Shown: positions 8,884 to 17,311, counted from the first letter of the stretch. The stretch is 64,000 nt of DNA from an uncultured Muribaculaceae bacterium (GCA_934667475.1 CAKUMB010000003.1:103540-167539), one strand, 5' to 3'. Numbers and translations are program-made. Notes: generated from the sequence alone by a model not told the origin.

Positions 8884-8914
8884 TTGCGGGGGCGGTGAAG
8901 TGTGCGTAACTTTG
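8884..8914 (+). promoter_or_regulatory. Promoter of TonB-dependent receptor, probably leaderless
   Basis: TTG at 8884-8886, a 20-base spacer and TAACTTTG at 8907-8914. Only five bases separate the box from the ATG at 8920, so transcription should start at or just before the start codon. Confidence 0.75.
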
Positions 8915-8919
8915 CACCG

Positions 8920-11166
8920 ATGAAAAGAGCAGCAACACTTTGCATGGCTGCGGCAGCCGCGACGGCTGCCCTCGCAGCACAAGGGGCAGAAACCCCGCCG
9001 GCCACCGACTCGGTGACGCTGGAGGGCGTCACGGTGACGGCCATAAAGCAGTCGGCCAACCTGCGCTCGCAAGCCACGGCATCGACCGTGCTCAGCCGCC
9101 GCGACGTGGAACGCAACGAGGTGACCGGCGCCAAGGCGGCCTCGGGCATGGTGCCAAACCTATACATTCCCGACTACGGGTCGCGGATGACGTCGACCAT
9201 ATATGTGCGCGGCATAGGCGCGCGCATCGACCAGCCCGCCGTGGGACTGAGCATCGACAACGTGCCGGTGCTGAGCAAAGAGAACTATGACTTCGACCTG
9301 CTGGACATAAGCCGCGTGGAGATGCTGCGCGGCCCACAGAGCACACTGTATGGGCGCAACACCATGGGCGGCGCCATCAACATCTACACACTGTCGGCCA
9401 TGAGCTACCAGGGCACGCGTCTGCTGGCCGAGTATGCCAGCGGCCAGAGCTACCGTGCCGGGGCGAGCCACTATGCACGCCTGGGCGGCAATGTGTGGCT
9501 GGGAGCCGGGGCCTACTTCACCTCCACCGACGGCCAGTTTACAAACCAGCATAACGGCCGCAAATGCGACTGGGAGCACCAGGGCTATGCCCGCGCCAAG
9601 CTGGAGTGGCAGCCCAGCAGCCGCGTGCTGGTGAGCAACTCGCTGTCGCTGACCATGAGCCGTCAGGGCGGTTACCCGTATGAATACATGGCCACGGGCC
9701 AAATAAGCTACAACGACACCTGCTTCTACCGCCGCACAGCGGTGCTCGACGGCCTCACGGTGAGCGCCGACCTGGGCAGCGTGCAACTGTCGGGCATCAG
9801 CAGTTTCCAGTATATCGACGACAACATGACGCTCGACCAAGACTTCACGCCACTGCCCTACTTCACCCTGACGCAGGCACGCCGCGAGTGGGCGCTGACG
9901 CAAGACGTGGTGGCGCGCAGCCGCGGCGGCGAGGAGCAGCCCTACCAGTGGCTGGCGGGCCTATTCGGCTTCTACCGCCACAGCACCATGGACGCGCCCG
10001 TCACATTTCTCAACACCGGCATAAGCGAGCTGATAGAAAACCACCGCAACAAGGCAAACCCCGACTATCCCATCAGCTGGGACGAGCGCAGCTTTGTGCT
10101 GGGCAGCCACTTCAGGCTGCCGCTGTGGGGCGTGGCCGCCTACCACCAGTCGACCCTCGACCTTGGCAAGGTGGTGCTCACCGCCGGCCTGCGCGTGGAC
10201 TATGAGCGCGCCGGCCTGAGCTATACCAGCACCACCCACACGGGCTATAGCACCATCGAGGCCGCCACGGGCGCCACCTACAGCCACACGGCCATCGACA
10301 TCGACGACCGCGGCCGCATGCACAAGGAGTTTGTGCAGCTGCTGCCCAAGTTCACAGCCACATGGCGGCCATGGGGCAAAGAGAAGCCACACACACTGTA
10401 TGCCTCGGTGAGCAAAGGCAGCAAGTCGGGCGGATACAACACGCAGATGTTCAGCGACGTGCTGCAGCAGCGGCTTATGGGGGTGATGGGCATCGGAGCC
10501 AGCTACGACATTGGCAAAGTGGTGGGCTACAAGCCCGAAAAGGCGTGGAACTATGAAGCGGGCGGACACTTTGAGTGCTGGCAGGGCCGCGTGAAGAGCG
10601 ACCTGGCCGTGTTCTACATCGACTGCACCGACCGTCAGCTCACAGTGTTCCCCGACGGCACCACCACAGGGCGCGTGATGACCAACGCCGGCCGCACCCG
10701 CAACTGGGGCGCCGAGCTGGCCCTGCAGGTGCGCCCCACCGAGGCGCTGGGCCTGAACATGAGCTACGGCTTCACCAGTGCGCGGTTTGTGGACTACAGC
10801 GACGGCAAGGCCGACTATGCCCACCGCCACATTCCCTACTGCCCCAGCCACACGCTGTGGGCCGAAGCCTACTATGAGATAGCCACGCGCGGCTGCGGCC
10901 AGTGGCTGAAGTCGGTGACCCTCGACGCCAACGTGCAGGGTGCGGGCGAAATCTACTGGAACGAGGCCAACACCGCGCGGCAGCCCTTCTACGCCCTGCT
11001 GGGCGGCAGCGTCACACTGCACGGACGCCACTACTCGCTGCAGCTGTGGGGGCGCAACCTCACCGACACGGCCTACCGCACATTCTACTTTGTGTCAATA
11101 GGGCACGAGTTTTTGCAGCGGGGCAAAAGCCGCCAGGCTGGAGCCACACTGCGCATCCTGTTTTAG
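8920..11166 (+). CDS. TonB-dependent outer membrane receptor
   Basis: Outer-membrane beta-barrel transporter energised by TonB, 748 residues. The signal peptide (about 1-21, ending near AAQG) is followed by a TonB-box-like segment (DSVTLEGVTVTA) and a plug domain with GIGARIDQPAVGLSIDNVPV and the end-of-plug motif RVEMLRGPQSTLYGRNTMGG, then a barrel ending in a C-terminal Phe. It lacks the N-terminal carboxypeptidase-like domain and length of SusC proteins, so it looks more like receptors for iron complexes, cofactors or small ligands; the substrate is not readable. The ATG at 8920 is chosen over a GTG at 8902, which lies upstream of the promoter box. Three related lipoproteins follow, the first 44 bases downstream, which suggests a single uptake unit. 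Confidence 0.93.
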   Translation: MKRAATLCMAAAAATAALAAQGAETPPATDSVTLEGVTVTAIKQSANLRSQATASTVLSRRDVERNEVTGAKAASGMVPNLYIPDYGSRMTSTIYVRGIGARIDQPAVGLSIDNVPVLSKENYDFDLLDISRVEMLRGPQSTLYGRNTMGGAINIYTLSAMSYQGTRLLAEYASGQSYRAGASHYARLGGNVWLGAGAYFTSTDGQFTNQHNGRKCDWEHQGYARAKLEWQPSSRVLVSNSLSLTMSRQGGYPYEYMATGQISYNDTCFYRRTAVLDGLTVSADLGSVQLSGISSFQYIDDNMTLDQDFTPLPYFTLTQARREWALTQDVVARSRGGEEQPYQWLAGLFGFYRHSTMDAPVTFLNTGISELIENHRNKANPDYPISWDERSFVLGSHFRLPLWGVAAYHQSTLDLGKVVLTAGLRVDYERAGLSYTSTTHTGYSTIEAATGATYSHTAIDIDDRGRMHKEFVQLLPKFTATWRPWGKEKPHTLYASVSKGSKSGGYNTQMFSDVLQQRLMGVMGIGASYDIGKVVGYKPEKAWNYEAGGHFECWQGRVKSDLAVFYIDCTDRQLTVFPDGTTTGRVMTNAGRTRNWGAELALQVRPTEALGLNMSYGFTSARFVDYSDGKADYAHRHIPYCPSHTLWAEAYYEIATRGCGQWLKSVTLDANVQGAGEIYWNEANTARQPFYALLGGSVTLHGRHYSLQLWGRNLTDTAYRTFYFVSIGHEFLQRGKSRQAGATLRILF

Positions 11167-11210
11167 CAAGCATATTTCACTAAACTATAATCTAACGACA
11201 AACAGACTTT

Positions 11211-12056
11211 ATGATTAAGATTAAACACTTTGCACTGATTGCAGCCACAGCGCTGATGGCGCTGGCCACCACAGCTTGTGGCGACAACGATGAGCCCAAC
11301 GCACCGGGCAAGAACCCAATTACCGACGGCACCCCGTTGGTTAGCAGCCAGTTGGCCAGTTTAGAAAACGGCACCAACCGCGACATAAACTACACATTCC
11401 AGCTGAACAAGGCCAAGACGCTGATGGACGTATACACCGACCACGCCAACGGACAAGGATTCAACAAATTGCCCGACGTGTATAGCACAGCGCTGACCAA
11501 AGTGGCCGACGGCTGCTACAGCTATGCCAGCACCAAGGATCAAGCCAACGCCGGCGACAAGACCACCGTGTCGGGCTACCTCGACACCAATAACGGCACC
11601 TACCTCACAACGCTGCGCAACGAGAACGGCAGCAGCCCCGTGGTGATTACCTCCACATCGCGCAAAATTCTGTCGAGCCTGCCAGGCGGGTCGATGGACT
11701 ACGCCAACACCAGCGAAACCTACTTTGAGGTGGTGCTGAGCGACGACAACACCAAGGCCGACATCTATCTGCACAACATCCAGTTTGTGCCCAGCATGCC
11801 CAAGCAGAAAAAGCTGGGCATAATGGGAGCGAGTGCCACGGTGAGCGGCACCGGAATCGCCATAAGCGCACGCGAAATCACGCCTCTATTCTACGACGCC
11901 GCAGGCAACGCCACCCCCATGCCCAGTCGCAAGGTCACCAACCTGAGTGCCACCGTGAACTGGGCCGGCAAGAGTGCGTCGACCCTCGCGTTCACCTGCT
12001 TCGGTCTGAACTACAGCACCAGCTTCAACACCCAGTTTGGCGCACTGCTGAAGTAG
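11211..12056 (+). CDS. Surface-type lipoprotein, family member 1
   Basis: Unrecognised lipoprotein of 281 residues. The signal peptide ends with a lipobox at TTAC (C23), followed by the acidic run GDNDEPN typical of surface-exported Bacteroidetes lipoproteins. The rest is beta-rich and seems to have two lobes; the second lobe holds TYFEVVLSDDNTKADIYLHN, a pattern also found in the two lipoproteins that follow (12231 and 13083): an aromatic strand, Asp-Thr/Ala-x-Lys-Ala, then an alternating hydrophobic strand. It is probably co-transcribed with the TonB-dependent receptor (44-base gap, no promoter seen). A ligand-capturing partner of that receptor is a reasonable guess; it is not SusD-like. 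Confidence 0.8.
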   Translation: MIKIKHFALIAATALMALATTACGDNDEPNAPGKNPITDGTPLVSSQLASLENGTNRDINYTFQLNKAKTLMDVYTDHANGQGFNKLPDVYSTALTKVADGCYSYASTKDQANAGDKTTVSGYLDTNNGTYLTTLRNENGSSPVVITSTSRKILSSLPGGSMDYANTSETYFEVVLSDDNTKADIYLHNIQFVPSMPKQKKLGIMGASATVSGTGIAISAREITPLFYDAAGNATPMPSRKVTNLSATVNWAGKSASTLAFTCFGLNYSTSFNTQFGALLK

Positions 12057-12101
12057 CAGCCTGCCACGAGGCGTGAAAAAGCATAAATTTTGCTAAAATG
12101 G

Positions 12102-12141
12102 ACAAGTTTGATGCAATCATTGGGCATCAAACTTGTTTTTT
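12102..12141 (+). terminator. Intrinsic terminator
   Basis: ACAAGTTTGATGC (12102-12114) pairs perfectly with GCATCAAACTTGT (12124-12136), 13 bp with a 9-base loop, then a run of six T. Ends the receptor-lipoprotein transcript. Confidence 0.9.
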
Positions 12142-12142
12142 G

Positions 12143-12173
12143 TTTGGCATATAGCCACGAAGTGCTAAATTTG
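12143..12173 (+). promoter_or_regulatory. Promoter of lipoprotein pair (TTTG-N19-TAAATTTG)
   Basis: TTTG at 12143-12146, a 19-base spacer and TAAATTTG at 12166-12173. It begins right after the terminator, so the next two lipoproteins form their own transcript with a leader of about 50 nt. Confidence 0.75.
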
Positions 12174-12230
12174 CACAGCAGCCACATTGCTGACCGCACT
12201 ATTTTTTTACGCTAAAACAGATCAACAGAT

Positions 12231-13049
12231 ATGAAGAAAGCATTATCACTACTACTATTTGCAGTGCTGGCCCTGGTGGGGCTTGGCAGCTGCGGCGATG
12301 ATGAACCCGATGTGAACAACCGCAAAGTGAACGCCACGGCGCAGTCGCTGGTGCACGTGCTCAACGGCCAGGACGGCACAGGCAGCATGGCCAGCGGCGA
12401 AACCCGCATAACCATCAACCGCGGCACCATGACCACCGAGCTCACCACCACATTCACCATTGGCGGCGAGGCGCAGCAAGTGTCGCTGCAGGGCCTGGCC
12501 ACCACAGCCGACACCGAGCGCGGCACATTCACATTCACTGCTGCCAGCGCCTCGGCAGGCGGCCACACCATCACCGGCCTCACAGGCACCTACAACTACT
12601 ATCTGGACATGATCACGGTGAGCTACACCGTCGACGGCCGCTATCAGGTGAACGCCACCCCCAGCGAGTTCAGCTACACGTTCACCGCCACCGAGTCGAA
12701 GTGCGACACGGACACGTTTAATTATCACAACATGCTCTATACCATAGCCATCGACCCCGCCACCATGAAGGCCTCGCTGAAATTGGGCGCAGTGCGCCTC
12801 AACGACAAGCTGGGCCAGATTGAGCATCTCGACTACAAGGGACTGAACGTGACAGTGAACGGCAACGGATATGAAATCGCGGCCACCAACTGCCCCACAG
12901 TGACCGACATAAAGAGTCCGCTGAACTATATGCTCAACAGCGCCAAGGCGCAAGTGTATGTGGCCAACGGCTCGTTTAGCGGCACATTCAGCCTGCCGGG
13001 CTACACCCTGACGGCAAGCGGCACCGAAACCAAACCCGAAGACAAATAA
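12231..13049 (+). CDS. Surface-type lipoprotein, family member 2
   Basis: Unrecognised lipoprotein of 272 residues, homologous to its neighbours at 11211 and 13083. The signal peptide ends at LGSC (C21) and is followed by GDDEPD, an acidic surface-export-like stretch. Two beta-rich lobes are visible: the first contains TFTFTAASAS and GTYNYYLDMITVSYTVDG; the second starts with a strand LYTIAIDPATMKASLKLGAV and ends near GTFSLPGYTLTASG. No enzymatic motif is seen. A lipocalin-like or calycin-like ligand-binding fold is possible but unproven. It is followed after 33 bases by the third member. Confidence 0.8.
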   Translation: MKKALSLLLFAVLALVGLGSCGDDEPDVNNRKVNATAQSLVHVLNGQDGTGSMASGETRITINRGTMTTELTTTFTIGGEAQQVSLQGLATTADTERGTFTFTAASASAGGHTITGLTGTYNYYLDMITVSYTVDGRYQVNATPSEFSYTFTATESKCDTDTFNYHNMLYTIAIDPATMKASLKLGAVRLNDKLGQIEHLDYKGLNVTVNGNGYEIAATNCPTVTDIKSPLNYMLNSAKAQVYVANGSFSGTFSLPGYTLTASGTETKPEDK

Positions 13050-13082
13050 CTCTAAAAACATATCAACGAAAAAAAGAACAAA

Positions 13083-13883
13083 ATGAAAAAGATTCTCATT
13101 CCATTCATTGCGCTGGTGCTGGCACTGGCCACAGCGTCGTGCATCGGCAACGACGAGCCCACCAACTCGTTTACGCAAGTGGTGAAGATGTATAACCGCG
13201 CCATTGGCGACAACATCGACGGATGTCTGTTCTCGACCTCCACCACACAGATTGCCATCGACATGAATGCGGCCACAATAAGCCTCTCGACCAGCGCGCG
13301 CATCAACGACCGCCAGAGGCCGAGCTTCAAGGTGGAGGTGCTGAAGATGACCACCCAGTCGGCCGGCCTCTACACCTTTAGCGCAAGCAACGTGAAATGC
13401 GACAACGGCAGCGTGGTGACCAACCTGCAGGGCACGTTTGACATGAACGCCGGCGTGATGTATCTGCAATACCTCGTCGATGGCGAAACCACGGTATACT
13501 CCACATCGCTGCTGGCCTATGCCTACACCAACCTCTCGTCGAGCAAAGACGGCGGCGTGCCGCAAACCTTCAGCAACTCGATGATGATATTCCGCCTCGA
13601 CTCAAAAGACAGCACCAAGGCCACACTTGAGGTGCGCAACCTGCAGCTGAGCGCTACCGACCCCGGTGTTGATGCCGCCACCTACGACACCGTGAGCGTG
13701 AAAGTGACCGACGACGGCTATATGCTCACCGCCGACCGCCTGAAGAGCAACACCTACGGTTCAACCTACGACATGACTGACTTCAACGGCGTGGTTTCCA
13801 ACCAAGGCCGCGTGCTCAACGTCACCTTCAAGTGCAAGGGCTATGACGTGAAGTATCACGGCTCGATGTTTAAGGAAGACTAA
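13083..13883 (+). CDS. Surface-type lipoprotein, family member 3
   Basis: Unrecognised lipoprotein of 266 residues. The lipobox is TASC (C20), followed by IGNDEP. Like member 2 it has a first lobe ending in GTFDMNAGVMYLQYLVDGE and a second lobe with MIFRLDSKDSTKATLEVRN and a final GYDVKYHGSMF strand, so the two are clear paralogues. It shares the transcript starting near 12178 and ends before a strong terminator. Function unknown; its placement after a TonB-dependent receptor suggests capture of a ligand at the cell surface. Confidence 0.8.
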   Translation: MKKILIPFIALVLALATASCIGNDEPTNSFTQVVKMYNRAIGDNIDGCLFSTSTTQIAIDMNAATISLSTSARINDRQRPSFKVEVLKMTTQSAGLYTFSASNVKCDNGSVVTNLQGTFDMNAGVMYLQYLVDGETTVYSTSLLAYAYTNLSSSKDGGVPQTFSNSMMIFRLDSKDSTKATLEVRNLQLSATDPGVDAATYDTVSVKVTDDGYMLTADRLKSNTYGSTYDMTDFNGVVSNQGRVLNVTFKCKGYDVKYHGSMFKED

Positions 13884-13905
13884 CCGCAAGACAGCTTGCA
13901 CATAG

Positions 13906-13953
13906 GCGCAGCCGCCCCACCCGCTTCAGCGGCAGGGCGGCTGCGCTGTTTTT
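13906..13953 (+). terminator. Intrinsic terminator
   Basis: GCGCAGCCGCCC (13906-13917) pairs with GGGCGGCTGCGC (13935-13946), 12 bp, followed by TGTTTTT. Ends the lipoprotein pair transcript. Confidence 0.9.
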
Positions 13954-13974
13954 CATATCACCAAGCCACCATCT

Positions 13975-13996
13975 ATTAAACGACAATAGAGACAAT
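13975..13996 (+). repeat. 22-bp direct repeat, left copy
   Basis: ATTAAACGACAATAG followed by AGACAAT; the same 22 bases with one change (GGACAAT) are at 15519-15540. The two copies flank the second serpin unit. The right copy also forms the 5' arm of a terminator. Confidence 0.75.
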
Positions 13997-14028
13997 TACA
14001 GACAATGCAAAAAAAGTTGCGTAACCTA

Positions 14029-14059
14029 TTGATTTTAACATTTAAACATCTTAACTTTG
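14029..14059 (+). promoter_or_regulatory. Promoter of serpin 2 unit, duplicate of serpin 1 promoter
   Basis: TTG at 14029-14031, a 20-base spacer, TAACTTTG at 14052-14059. The surrounding bases (14014-14112) match those ahead of serpin 1 closely up to and including the first ATG, so this is a duplicated control region. Confidence 0.8.
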
Positions 14060-14109
14060 GAGCACTAAAAACCTTGACAACAAAAATAATCATTAAAACC
14101 CAATTGATT

Positions 14110-14220
14110 ATGAAGAATTACATTTCAACACTATTTGCCGCAGCAATTGGCATAGTGTGCTTCAGTTCGTGCAGCTATGACCAAAGTGCAGAGCCGGCTA
14201 TGGCGGCTTTGTGCTTGTGA
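14110..14220 (+). pseudogene. Truncated lipoprotein leader ORF between promoter and serpin 2
   Basis: A 36-residue frame starting MKNYISTLF at the ATG that corresponds, in the duplicated region, to the serpin 1 start codon. It encodes a complete lipoprotein signal peptide with lipobox FSSC, then about 15 residues and a stop. No serpin sequence follows in this frame. It is most simply a remnant of a gene replaced or deleted when the serpin 2 cassette formed; alternatively it is a tiny lipoprotein or leader peptide that affects expression of the serpin starting 52 bases later. Confidence 0.5.
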
Positions 14221-14272
14221 GCGCAACATATATTTCAAAGAAATAATTAATTACTATATGATGCTACACATT

Positions 14273-15499
14273 ATGAAAATTTACAAGATTTTTGTGGCTG
14301 CGACTTTGGCCATTATAGCTCTAACGGCTTGCAATAATGATGACAATGGACCAAAATATAAACCGCGCGCCAATATTCAACTCACCCAGGAGCAGAAAAT
14401 GATTGCCGAAAGCGGCAATGAGTTTGCCGTGAATGCATTTAAGGCAATCAACAGCAACGACAGCAACGTGCTGATTTCGCCATACGGGATGCAGCTGACC
14501 CTTGCCATGATGGCTAATGGAGCCAAAGGCGAGACGCTGGACGAAATCACCAGCGCCATGCACACAGGGGCTGCAACTGCAGCCGACCTCAACGCCTACT
14601 ACAAGACTCTGACCAAAGCCCTCGTTGATGCTGACGACCGTGTGGCCGTCAACTTCTTGAGCGCATTCTGGTATGCCAAGGAACTCTCGGCTACCCCCAA
14701 CTTCACCGCTGCTCTAAGCGATGCCTATGGCGCGACATCATCGGCCATTGATTTCTCGAGCCCCGACGCACTGAGCACCATCAACGGATGGGTGAGCAAC
14801 GCCACAGGCGGCAAAGTGAGCAAACTGTTCAGCCACCTGTCGCCCAAGACCCAAGCTTGCCTTGCAAACGCCATGACGTTTCACGGAAGATGGAGTCAAA
14901 CCCTGCTTGCTTTCAACAACGTTGACAATTACTTCACCAACAACAAAGGCGAGAAGGAGAAGTGCATAATGTTTGGTTATTGGCAAACGGATGCAAGCAT
15001 CGCACAAGGCGATGATGCCGACATGCTTGAGCTTGAGTATGGCAACGGCTCGTTTGTGATGGACGTGATTGCGCCAAAAGACAGCAGCAAAATCAATGAG
15101 TATGTGGCCGGGCTATCAATGCAAAAGATAAATGCACTTGTCACCAACTTGAGAAGTTGCGTGGTAAACTTAGAAATGCCAAAATTTGAGGCCACATATA
15201 GCAACAATTTGATGGACACATTCAAAGCTCTTGGGGTGAACAAAATTTTTAGCGGCGGCGACCTAAGCGGCATTGCCAACACCGATATGCAAATAACGCA
15301 ATACTTGCAGCAAATGCGCATCAATGTTGATGAGGAGGGCACTAAAATAACCGTTTCCACAGGATGGAGCGGAGATCCAACCGCCACGATCGGCAGCCGT
15401 TGCTTCATCAACAGCCCGTTTGTGTATATGATTCGCGAGCGGTCGACGGGCGTGATTCTTGCCATCGGCAAGGTGCAGACCATGGCTGGAATGCAGTGA
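14273..15499 (+). CDS. Serpin 2, surface-type lipoprotein
   Basis: Serpin of 408 residues, a close paralogue of serpin 1. The ATG at 14273 gives a clean signal peptide with lipobox LTAC (C20) and acidic residues NNDDN after it; ATGs at 14258 and 14261 only add short upstream residues. It shares with serpin 1 the segment PRANIQLTQEQ at the mature N-terminus, YGNGSFVMDVI in the middle and the identical end GVILAIGKVQTMAGMQ. The hinge EEGT is at 354-357, but the exposed loop differs from serpin 1 and includes a Trp and a Cys (GWSGDPTATIGSRC). The predicted reactive bond is near Thr370-Ala371. Expressed from the duplicated promoter at 14029 and ended by the terminator at 15527. Confidence 0.93.
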   Translation: MKIYKIFVAATLAIIALTACNNDDNGPKYKPRANIQLTQEQKMIAESGNEFAVNAFKAINSNDSNVLISPYGMQLTLAMMANGAKGETLDEITSAMHTGAATAADLNAYYKTLTKALVDADDRVAVNFLSAFWYAKELSATPNFTAALSDAYGATSSAIDFSSPDALSTINGWVSNATGGKVSKLFSHLSPKTQACLANAMTFHGRWSQTLLAFNNVDNYFTNNKGEKEKCIMFGYWQTDASIAQGDDADMLELEYGNGSFVMDVIAPKDSSKINEYVAGLSMQKINALVTNLRSCVVNLEMPKFEATYSNNLMDTFKALGVNKIFSGGDLSGIANTDMQITQYLQQMRINVDEEGTKITVSTGWSGDPTATIGSRCFINSPFVYMIRERSTGVILAIGKVQTMAGMQ

Positions 15500-15518
15500 C
15501 GCCAGCAGCACACTCATA

Positions 15519-15540
15519 ATTAAACGACAATAGGGACAAT
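15519..15540 (+). repeat. 22-bp direct repeat, right copy
   Basis: Right-hand copy of the repeat at 13975-13996 (one mismatch). With the left copy it brackets about 1.5 kb containing the duplicated promoter, leader ORF and serpin 2. Confidence 0.75.
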
Positions 15541-15593
15541 GGATATGGGGGCGACTTAACGCCGCGGGCCATTGTCCCTATTGTTGTTTTTTT
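15527..15593 (+). terminator. Intrinsic terminator after serpin 2
   Basis: ACAATAGGGACAATGG (15527-15542) pairs perfectly with CCATTGTCCCTATTGT (15569-15584), 16 bp, followed by TGTTTTTTT. Confidence 0.92.
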
Positions 15594-15694
15594 GCCAGTG
15601 AGCTTCCTTTTTGGGTAGCTGGGCGGCGGCAGTGTATTAAAAAAAAAGAAAAAGGAGGCTTGACGCGGCCAACATAGCCGGGGTTTGGGAAAAA

Positions 15695-16291
15695 ATGGAT
15701 AACTTTACCAAGAATTTACCAACACAGCTAATGAGTTCAAAATACACATACGACGAATCGGAAATCATAGAGCAGCTGCACAGCCAGGACACCTGCCGCG
15801 CAGCGTTTGCCCGCGTGATAGAGCACTACTCACAGCCGCTCTACTGGCAAATTCGCCGCATGGTGATAGACCACGACGACGCCAACGACGTGCTGCAGAA
15901 CACGTTTATCAAGGCGTGGACCAACATCGACAACTTCCGCGGCGACGCCAAGCTGTCGACATGGCTCTACAAGATAGCCATCAACGAGTCGATAACGTTT
16001 ATCAACAAGAAGAAGGCGGTGAACAAGGTGTCGATTGACGACGACGATAGCACGCTTGCCAACAGCCTTGAGGCCGACCAGTGGTTTGACGGAGACGAGG
16101 CGCAAATCGAGTTGCAGAAGGCCATTGCCTCGCTGCCCGACAAGCAGCGGCTGGTGTTTAACATGCGCTACTACGACGAAATGAAGTATGACGACATGAG
16201 CGAAATACTGGGCACTTCGGTGGGCGCGCTCAAGGCCAGCTATCACCACGCAATCAAAAAAATCGAGAGTTTTTTCGGCAAGGGCGATTAA
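15695..16291 (+). CDS. ECF-type RNA polymerase sigma factor
   Basis: Group 4 (extracytoplasmic function) sigma-70 factor, 198 residues from the ATG at 15695; a second ATG at 15731 (residue 13) gives a more typical N-terminus and cannot be excluded. Region 2 is at about 47-84, with DDANDVLQNTFIKAW and STWLYKIAINE. Region 4 is at about 147-190, with the helix-turn-helix around MSEILGTSVGALKASYHHA. It is followed by a membrane protein and a Spy-like periplasmic protein, the usual layout for a Bacteroidetes envelope-stress sigma operon. Whether it controls the downstream alpha-2-macroglobulin is not shown by the sequence. Confidence 0.92.
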   Translation: MDNFTKNLPTQLMSSKYTYDESEIIEQLHSQDTCRAAFARVIEHYSQPLYWQIRRMVIDHDDANDVLQNTFIKAWTNIDNFRGDAKLSTWLYKIAINESITFINKKKAVNKVSIDDDDSTLANSLEADQWFDGDEAQIELQKAIASLPDKQRLVFNMRYYDEMKYDDMSEILGTSVGALKASYHHAIKKIESFFGKGD

Positions 16292-16324
16292 ACCTTCACC
16301 CGCCATTAAAGTCAAAAGTGCGAA

Positions 16325-16723
16325 ATGAAAGAAGAAAACTCATACATATTAACAAAATTGGGGAAAGACCCGGGATTTAAGGTTCCGGAGCACTACTTCG
16401 ACGATTTCAACAAGCGCATGGCCGAGAGCCTGCCCGAGGTGAAAATCACTCCGGTGGACGCCCGTCCGTCGATGTGGGTGCGCGTGCGCCCTTACGTCTA
16501 CATGGCGGCAATGTTTGCTGGCATCTGGTACATGATGAAGATGTTTAACAACTTAAACGGCGAAAGCAGCCGCCAGCAGCAAGCCTGCCAAATTTCGGCC
16601 GGTGTGCAAAACGAGCGCAATGCCGACGAGGTGATTATGCAAGGCGACGTGAGCGACTTCGACATCACCACCTATGAGGACAGCGTGGCCGCAGGCGACA
16701 GCGCCAGCGAGCCCGTGCGCTAA
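16325..16723 (+). CDS. Single-pass membrane protein, likely sigma-factor partner
   Basis: 132-residue protein starting 33 bases after the sigma factor. The N-terminal half is cytoplasmic and charged (LTKLGKDPGFKVPEHYFDDF), followed by one hydrophobic segment at about 57-74 (VYMAAMFAGIWYMMKMF) and a polar, acidic C-terminal tail. The position and topology are those of the small membrane partners or anti-sigma-like proteins that accompany ECF factors in Bacteroidetes. No zinc-binding anti-sigma motif (HxxxCxxC) is present, so the anti-sigma role is inferred from context only. Confidence 0.7.
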   Translation: MKEENSYILTKLGKDPGFKVPEHYFDDFNKRMAESLPEVKITPVDARPSMWVRVRPYVYMAAMFAGIWYMMKMFNNLNGESSRQQQACQISAGVQNERNADEVIMQGDVSDFDITTYEDSVAAGDSASEPVR

Positions 16724-16843
16724 CCGAAACGCGCAATATGTGTGCCCCCCAACAGAGAGAATTGCCAACGCCGGCAGAGCCACGGCAGCAATCGTGGCTG
16801 CTGGCAAGTGAATAAAAACCAAGGAAGACAGGACTGACACAAA

Positions 16844-17311
16844 ATGAGAATATCAAGACTTTGCATAGCGGTGGCAGCCGCAGCCTTACTCACACCGCAA
16901 GCGGCAACGCTGAGCGCACAAGCGCAGCAGCGCAGCGGTTGGGCCACCAGGATGCTCAACTACAAGCACCAGCTGATTATCGACAAGCTGGGCATGACCA
17001 AGGCCCAGGAGCAGCGGTTCATGCCACTGTATGAGGCCATGGAGCGCGAGATTTACAAGGCCAACAGCGACGCGCGCGCCCTTGCAAAGAAGGTGGAAGC
17101 CACAGCACGGCCCACCGACGAGCAGTATGCCCAAGCCGCCGAGGCGCTGTCGAAGGCAAGACTCATCGAGGGGCAGATAGAAGCCCGATATTTCGACAAG
17201 TTTGAGCAGATTCTAAGCAAAAAGCAGTTGTTTCTGCTCAAGCAGGCCGAGATAAGCTTCACGCGCAACATGCTGTCGCGCGGCAAAAACGCCGTGAAGA
17301 AAAGCCGATGA
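16844..17311 (+). CDS. Spy/CpxP-like periplasmic protein
   Basis: Small exported helical protein of 155 residues. The signal peptide spans about 1-26 (ends AQAQ). The mature part is almost all helix, and its LGMTKAQEQRFMPLYEAME segment resembles the LTxxQ motif of Spy and CpxP chaperones. Basic C-terminus (KKSR). In this group such proteins commonly follow an ECF sigma factor and sense or buffer misfolded envelope proteins. Lies 121 bases after the membrane partner. Confidence 0.75.
   Translation: MRISRLCIAVAAAALLTPQAATLSAQAQQRSGWATRMLNYKHQLIIDKLGMTKAQEQRFMPLYEAMEREIYKANSDARALAKKVEATARPTDEQYAQAAEALSKARLIEGQIEARYFDKFEQILSKKQLFLLKQAEISFTRNMLSRGKNAVKKSR

Noticed and set aside
9961..11031. Antisense frame of about 356 codons inside the first TonB-dependent receptor
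   Set aside because: Composition typical of antisense reading; the plus-strand frame encodes a complete, recognisable receptor.
12255..13565. Long open frame of over 400 codons on the minus strand opposite the lipoprotein genes
   Set aside because: It spans two real lipoprotein genes and the gap between them, is rich in His, Ala, Val and Gly as expected from antisense reading of GC-rich codons, and has no family motif. The same holds for many long antisense frames in the window.
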